This document shows positions 5,688 to 8,835 of a stretch of DNA of 8,835 bases, in pieces. Every line of letters begins with the position of its first letter. The first letter of the stretch is position 1. Location: assembly GCA_003162555.1 (NCBI GenBank), contig PMNQ01000020.1:11110-19944 (forward strand). The letters are read 5' to 3'. The notes below the pieces were generated by a model. It saw nothing but the letters and a program-made list of their open reading frames with translations, made no database searches and was not told the DNA's origin. Position numbers and translations under genes: made by a program. The DNA comes from Gammaproteobacteria bacterium (GTDB lineage Bacteria; Pseudomonadota; Gammaproteobacteria; Steroidobacterales; Steroidobacteraceae).

Positions 5688-6401
5688 CTATTTCAGCAAC
5701 TGCAATTCGTCGAGCGCCAGATTGACCTTGTTGATGATCTCTTCCTTTAGCGCCGACTCGAAAGCCTTGCGTTCCTCGTCACTGTATTGATCCCAGGATT
5801 TCCTGGCTTCGAATTTCTGTTGGCCCATTTCACAGGGTGCATCGAATTGCCCGGCCAGTACCTTGCCGTCCGAAACCCGATCTACCTCCGCCCGAAACAG
5901 TACATATGGGCAAGCGGCCACCATCCCGAACATCTGATGGCGGAACAGGCCAAACCCGCTCTGGTGGAACGGTTGGTTCTCGCTGGTCGTGCGTTCGAGG
6001 ACCAGCACTGCATCCGCGCCCTGAGCCTTGGCATGATCCACGAAAACCTTGAAGGCCGGTCTAGACAAGGGGCCACTCACATGTTTGCCGTACAGTGAAT
6101 CGAGTCGGCCCTCTTCCATCACCAGCGGTTCGGCGGCTACCTTGCCTCGTTGCTTCAGTGTCTCGATGATCGCATCCGTGGCCAGCTTGTTGATTTGCCA
6201 TTCAGCCACCGGAACATCGAATGCCTTGTTCTGGAACGCCGTTGTACCCAGGAATACGGCGTGCATCGTATCGCCCAAAGACACCACGACGGCGAGCTTT
6301 TTCATCCCCTCGAGATCCTGCTCGGCGACCCCGCGGGAAATTGCCGGGACGGAACAAAGACTCCCCACCAACACAGTGCAAAGCACCAGGTATTTGCGCA
6401 T
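5688..6401 (-). CDS. Secreted protein of unknown function
   Basis: The product is 237 residues with a Sec-type signal peptide: MRKY, a hydrophobic core (LVLCTVLVGSLCSV) and a likely cleavage around residues 20-26. The Cys in the core does not sit in a good lipobox. I do not recognise the mature domain. Visible features are KKLAVVVSLGDTMHAVFLGTTAF (residues 34-56), an AKAQGADAVLVLER strand (124-137), Cys164 and Cys190, which could form a disulfide in the periplasm, and a Lys/Glu-rich C-terminal helix. The alternation of LAVVVS and ADAVLVLE strands hints at an alpha/beta domain. ATG 6401 is preferred over an upstream ATG at 6440 because GGAG lies 5 bp before it, the signal peptide begins there, and overlap with the next gene is avoided. 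It is 31 bp downstream of the dienelactone hydrolase gene and probably last in that operon. Confidence 0.75.
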   Translation of the reverse strand: MRKYLVLCTVLVGSLCSVPAISRGVAEQDLEGMKKLAVVVSLGDTMHAVFLGTTAFQNKAFDVPVAEWQINKLATDAIIETLKQRGKVAAEPLVMEEGRLDSLYGKHVSGPLSRPAFKVFVDHAKAQGADAVLVLERTTSENQPFHQSGFGLFRHQMFGMVAACPYVLFRAEVDRVSDGKVLAGQFDAPCEMGQQKFEARKSWDQYSDEERKAFESALKEEIINKVNLALDELQLLK

Positions 6402-6432
6402 GTCGACTCCAGCTCCGGGATTTTCTGCTGAG

Positions 6433-7305
6433 CTACCCAACCTGCGACGACTTATTCAACAGCGCCAACAACCTCACCCACGCCTTCTCCGCCGCATCAT
6501 GGTTGTAGACGGACGAGTCCGTCGGGCACCAACCGTGCTGCGTGCCCGCGTACACTTCCACCTCGGCCTCGAGGTGCGCATGCTCGAAGCTCTCGCGTAG
6601 CACGCTCTTGTCGTCCGGGTCGCGTTCGTCGTCATTGGCGGCAATCGCGATCAGGTAGCGCGCTTTCGTCTGCGCGATGAGCAGATGAGGACTGTCCGGA
6701 TCCTTGGTGACGAGTCCGCCGCCGTGGAAAGTCGCCACGGCACCGATCCGGTCAGCCCGCGCCGCCGCGGTACGCAGCGCGATCGGGCCGCTCATGCAGT
6801 AGCCCATCGTTCCCGCTTTCCGCTTCACATCGACAGCCGCCTGGCTGTCCAGAAAACCGATGAATGCCTTCGCGTCGGTCGCCGCACTCGCAGGAGTCAG
6901 GGAATTCCTAAGTGCCATGAGCGCATCCCGGGTCGCGGGATCGTTGAAGTCCGCGTGTTCCGGCGCCGTCGGCGCCTTCTGCGTGCGGTAGAAGGGATTC
7001 ACCACCAGCACCGAGAAACCGGCATTCGCCAGGCGCGTGGCCATATCCTTGAACGCCGGCCGCAAGCCGAAAATGTCCGGCCACATGAGCACCGCGGGGT
7101 GCGCGCCGCTCGCCGGGTGGACAAAGTACGCGTCGGCAACTCCGTCTGGCGTCTTGATCGTGACTTCGGCGCCGACCGTTTCGGTCGCCAGCGCCGCTAA
7201 CGGCAGCATGGCGGCCAGGCCCGTGCCCAGCGCCATGGCCCCGAATTGCCTGCGGGTCAGTGCCGCGCGCCGGGCGAATTCATCGAGATCGTCCTGCTCA
7301 CACAT
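6433..7305 (-). CDS. Tat-exported dienelactone hydrolase family protein
   Basis: This is a 290-residue alpha/beta hydrolase. An N-region of 17 residues precedes the twin-arginine motif TRRQFGAM (residues 17-24) and a hydrophobic stretch ending at ALATE (about residue 42), so the protein is likely exported folded by Tat. The DLH catalytic triad is visible: Cys170 in GYCMSG, Asp225 or Asp226 in AANDDERD, and His257 in QHGWCP. The WPDIFGLR block (residues 75-82) has Asp where classical dienelactone hydrolase has its Glu36 region. The fold suggests hydrolysis of an ester or lactone, but the substrate is unknown and no chlorocatechol pathway genes are nearby. ATG 7305 has a poor Shine-Dalgarno and starts 18 bp after the DUF4440-like gene, so translational coupling is likely. 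The Asp/Glu-rich N-region before the RR is seen in related Tat-exported DLH proteins and supports this start. Confidence 0.88.
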   Translation of the reverse strand: MCEQDDLDEFARRAALTRRQFGAMALGTGLAAMLPLAALATETVGAEVTIKTPDGVADAYFVHPASGAHPAVLMWPDIFGLRPAFKDMATRLANAGFSVLVVNPFYRTQKAPTAPEHADFNDPATRDALMALRNSLTPASAATDAKAFIGFLDSQAAVDVKRKAGTMGYCMSGPIALRTAAARADRIGAVATFHGGGLVTKDPDSPHLLIAQTKARYLIAIAANDDERDPDDKSVLRESFEHAHLEAEVEVYAGTQHGWCPTDSSVYNHDAAEKAWVRLLALLNKSSQVG

Positions 7306-7323
7306 GGCTGCCGGCGCGTCCGA

Positions 7324-7776
7324 CTATTTCTTGACGGTCGATCCGTGTGAGGCCACGCATTGCCACTTGCCGCCCGGCATCTTGACCCAGGTGTCGGTAA
7401 AGCGCTCGAGTTCATCCAGGGGCTTTCCCTTGGAGTCGGTGCCCTTGCCCATGAACGCGCCAGTCGCGATCGCCGCATCTCCGTAGACAGCGACTTCGAG
7501 GTTTTCATACTCGACACTGATCCAATGGACGCCTTTCGCGTCAGCCAGAGTCTGGGTCCTGTTGGTGACCTTGCCGTCCTTGTCCGTGTTGATGAATTTT
7601 TCCGCCAGGAGGGGCGCTAGCATTTCCGCGTTATTGGTTTTCTGGGACTGGAGCCATTGATGCTCTTGTGCGGCGACGGCCTTTTCCGTCTCGCCCATCG
7701 GCATTTGCGCCTGCAACACTCCGGCAGCGCCCAGTGAAAGGATTCCAAGCAAACTGTAGATGACCTTGCGATTCAT
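7324..7776 (-). CDS. Secreted DUF4440/NTF2-like protein
   Basis: The product is 150 residues with a clear Sec signal peptide (MNRKVIYSLLGILSLGAAGVLQA, cleavage probably after LQA or LQAQ). The rest fits a SnoaL/DUF4440 cone-shaped NTF2-like fold: an N-terminal helix (EKAVAAQEHQWLQSQKTNN), LLAEKFINTDKDGKV, the middle WISVEYENLEVAVYGDAAIATG block, and the closing strand pair RFTDTWVKMPGGKWQCVASHGS. Such domains are small binding or catalytic pockets with very varied roles, so no specific function follows. ATG 7776 is chosen because GGAG lies 8 bp upstream. Another in-frame ATG at 7788 would place that ribosome-binding site inside the gene. It is the first gene of the likely operon with the Tat-exported hydrolase and the unknown secreted protein. 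Two short inverted repeats lie upstream. Confidence 0.85.
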   Translation of the reverse strand: MNRKVIYSLLGILSLGAAGVLQAQMPMGETEKAVAAQEHQWLQSQKTNNAEMLAPLLAEKFINTDKDGKVTNRTQTLADAKGVHWISVEYENLEVAVYGDAAIATGAFMGKGTDSKGKPLDELERFTDTWVKMPGGKWQCVASHGSTVKK

Positions 7777-7800
7777 GGTTTTCTCCATTTGAGGGAGTCA

Positions 7801-7817
7801 ATGCTCTCTAAGAGCAT
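7801..7817. promoter_or_regulatory. Inverted repeat ATGCTCT-CTA-AGAGCAT, candidate operator
   Basis: A perfect 7-bp-arm inverted repeat with a 3-bp centre lies 24 bp upstream of the start of the DUF4440-like gene (on the minus strand). A second, looser repeat, TGCGC (7823-7827) with GCGCA (7835-7839), lies beside it. The position fits a promoter-proximal regulator site. No T-run follows, so it is not an intrinsic terminator. No clear -35/-10 pair could be assigned. Confidence 0.35.
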
Positions 7818-7894
7818 CATTGTGCGCTCATTGGGCGCATTTCCCCAGCACCCATTTTCTTCTCAGGAGGATTTCTCGCGCGCCCCTGCCCGCA

Positions 7895-8464
7895 CTAGAC
7901 TACGAACGGAATGAGAGCCCAGCTGGATTGGCGGTAGTTCGCATACTCCGCTCCGAAGAACGCTTCCAGCCAGCGCTCTTCCAGCCGCCACTTGCGCCAT
8001 AGCGCAACCACTGCGATGAGCAGCGCGAGCACGCCGCGCCATTCGCCACGTGCTACGGCCGAGCCGAGGAACGCAAGCAGCAGCCCCGTGTAGATGGGAT
8101 GGCGAATCCAGCGATAGGGGCCAGTGCGGACGATCTCGTGGTGCTGTTTGAGGGTGACTGACCCACTCTAGTTGCCACCGAGCGTGATCCGGGCCCACAC
8201 GGAGAACAACAAGCCGACAACCACCAGCGCCACGCCGACCATGAACACTGCCCAGCTCTGCGCGATCCACCGTTCTCCCAACCACCCCGGAATCGACTTG
8301 ACAGACAACAGTACACCGGCAACGCCGAGGGGCACGAAATGCGCAGCGCGCGAAAGAGCAGATTCCCGCCGCACGACGCGCTTCACGCCATAGGATGACT
8401 TCAACCAGAAGACCGCCCAAGCCAACCATAGTCCGGGTATCAGCCACTCAGCCACATTAATCAT
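7895..8464 (-). pseudogene. Isoprenylcysteine carboxyl methyltransferase-like gene with in-frame amber codon
   Basis: The frame from ATG 8464 to TAG 7895-7897 has 189 sense positions and one internal TAG at codon 99 (plus-strand CTA, 8168-8170). The N-terminal half has hydrophobic segments near residues 8-20, 43-56 and 69-89. After the stop, in the same frame, the C-terminal ICMT-type domain continues intact: SGSVTLKQHHEIV, then GPYRWIRHPIYTG (RHP at 121-123), two more hydrophobic stretches, and the EER/YANYR end. The stop replaces the Trp of the usual GxNWSG block (here GGN-stop-SG), so a single TGG-to-TAG change explains it. GGAG lies 8 bp before ATG 8464. Intact members are membrane SAM-dependent methyltransferases whose bacterial substrates are mostly unknown. 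The stop may be a recent nonsense mutation, a sequencing error or, least likely, a read-through codon. Confidence 0.85.
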
Positions 8465-8516
8465 TCCATGGTCTCCGTCTTGGCAGTCCGCGGCGAGGAA
8501 TCACCTAGGCCCATCT

Positions 8517-8554
8517 AAAAAGACAAAAGCCCCGACACCTTGCGGTGTCGGGGC
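8517..8554 (-). terminator. Intrinsic terminator of the rRNA operon
   Basis: On the minus strand an 11-bp perfect GC-rich stem (GCCCCGACACC paired with GGTGTCGGGGC, plus positions 8529-8539 and 8544-8554) is closed by a GCAA tetraloop of the GNRA class. It is followed by a T-rich tract (TTTTGTCTTTTT). It sits 17 bp after the 5S rRNA 3' end and so ends the rRNA transcript. It also insulates the methyltransferase-like gene, whose start is 53 bp further on. Confidence 0.95.
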
Positions 8555-8570
8555 CCTTATCTACATGAGA

Positions 8571-8688
8571 AGCCTGGCAGTGACCTACTCTGGCATGGCA
8601 ACTGCCACACGACCATCGGCGCAGAGCATTTTCACTTCCGAGTTCGAAATGGGATCGGGTGGTTCCTGCTCGCTATAGCCGCCAGGCG
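8571..8688 (-). rRNA. rrf: 5S ribosomal RNA
   Basis: The minus strand reads as a complete 5S rRNA of about 118 nt. The 5' GCCTGGCGGC and the 3' ACTGCCAGGC pair as helix I. Conserved internal blocks are present: AGCAGGAACCACCCGAT, CCCATTTCGAACTCGGAAGTGAAA (loop A to helix III region) and GCGCCGATGGTCGTGTGG, then CCATGCCAGAGTAGGTCA. The ends are set by the helix I pairing and may be off by one or two bases. It follows the 23S gene in the usual order and is followed by the operon terminator. Confidence 0.97.
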
Positions 8689-8807
8689 AAAACCGGAAGA
8701 TTCTTTGATTCGACGCGTGTCGCATTCGATAAATATCGAGAAATCGCTCCATCTGCATCGGTCTACCTGTCGCCTTCTGGCCCGGAGGCCAAACTGCTTG
8801 AGGTTAT
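8689..8807 (-). other. 23S-5S rRNA internal spacer
   Basis: This 119-bp transcribed spacer contains no tRNA. Minus-strand hairpins that can be seen are TGGCC-TCCG-GGCCA and TCGATA-TT-TATCGA. These may take part in precursor folding or RNase processing. Confidence 0.8.
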
Positions 8808-8835
8808 ATGGTCAAGTCTCACGGGCAATTAGTAC
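8808..8835 (-). rRNA. rrl: 23S ribosomal RNA, 3' end only
   Basis: The minus strand at the window edge begins GTACTAATTGCCCGTGAG and continues ACTTGACC. This is the conserved last stretch of proteobacterial 23S rRNA (E. coli ends GTACTAATGAACCGTGAG...CTTAACC). Only about 28 nt are inside the window. The 3' end at 8808 is placed by alignment with the E. coli end and may differ by a few bases. Confidence 0.9.

Noticed and set aside
5684..5700. Short hairpin GTTGCT-ATTTC-AGCAAC near the end of the unknown secreted protein gene
   Set aside because: Only 6 bp, lies mostly within coding sequence and the stop codon, and no T-run follows on either strand.
6049..6600. A 183-residue plus-strand open frame spanning the junction of two minus-strand genes
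   Set aside because: It lies opposite a signal-peptide gene and the C-terminus of the DLH gene, and has no family features.
7863..8447. A 194-residue open frame on the minus strand across the methyltransferase region
   Set aside because: It is in a different frame from the homologous ICMT-like sequence, is rich in Arg/Ala/Cys with no domain pattern, and is open only because of high GC.
8689..8807. Possible tRNA gene in the 23S-5S spacer
   Set aside because: No cloverleaf, no TTCGA-type T-loop with matching stems and no acceptor pairing. Only short hairpins are present.

Overview
The window is high-GC, densely coding bacterial chromosome. Its right edge carries the end of an rRNA operon (23S 3' end, then 5S, then a terminator), read leftward. 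The 5S and 23S ends look gammaproteobacterial. Together with the GC-rich genes, Tat-exported enzymes and a GntP-family permease, this suggests a gammaproteobacterium of the Xanthomonadales/Nevskiales/Steroidobacter type. That placement is a guess from general appearance, not from a search.

Layout. (A) 1-2658, plus strand: a gluconate cluster made of the C-terminal part of gluconokinase, a GntP-type gluconate permease overlapping it by an ATGA junction, and a Tat-exported SMP-30/gluconolactonase. The inferred route is periplasmic lactone hydrolysis, gluconate import, then phosphorylation to 6-phosphogluconate. (B) 2686-4422: DNA-3-methyladenine glycosylase I (tag) on the minus strand, diverging from a plus-strand pair of a nitrobindin-like heme-binding beta-barrel protein and a small polytopic membrane protein. 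(C) 4419-5550: a signal-less DsbA-family thiol oxidoreductase (minus strand) diverges from an NrtS-type small nitrate/nitrite transporter (plus strand). A 22-bp perfect inverted repeat lies between them, and a small unknown ORF follows. (D) 5688-7776, minus strand: a probable three-gene envelope operon of a secreted DUF4440/NTF2-like protein, a Tat-exported dienelactone hydrolase and a secreted protein of unknown function. (E) 7895-8464, minus strand: an isoprenylcysteine carboxyl methyltransferase-like membrane gene interrupted by one in-frame amber codon exactly where the family motif expects Trp. (F) 8517-8835, minus strand: rRNA terminator, 5S rRNA, spacer and the 23S 3' end.

I see no mobile element, CRISPR array, phage gene or toxin-antitoxin pair, and no clear new multi-gene system. 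The observations most worth following are the amber codon in the methyltransferase gene, the inverted repeat between the DsbA-like gene and nrtS, and the three-gene exported operon with an unrecognised last member.
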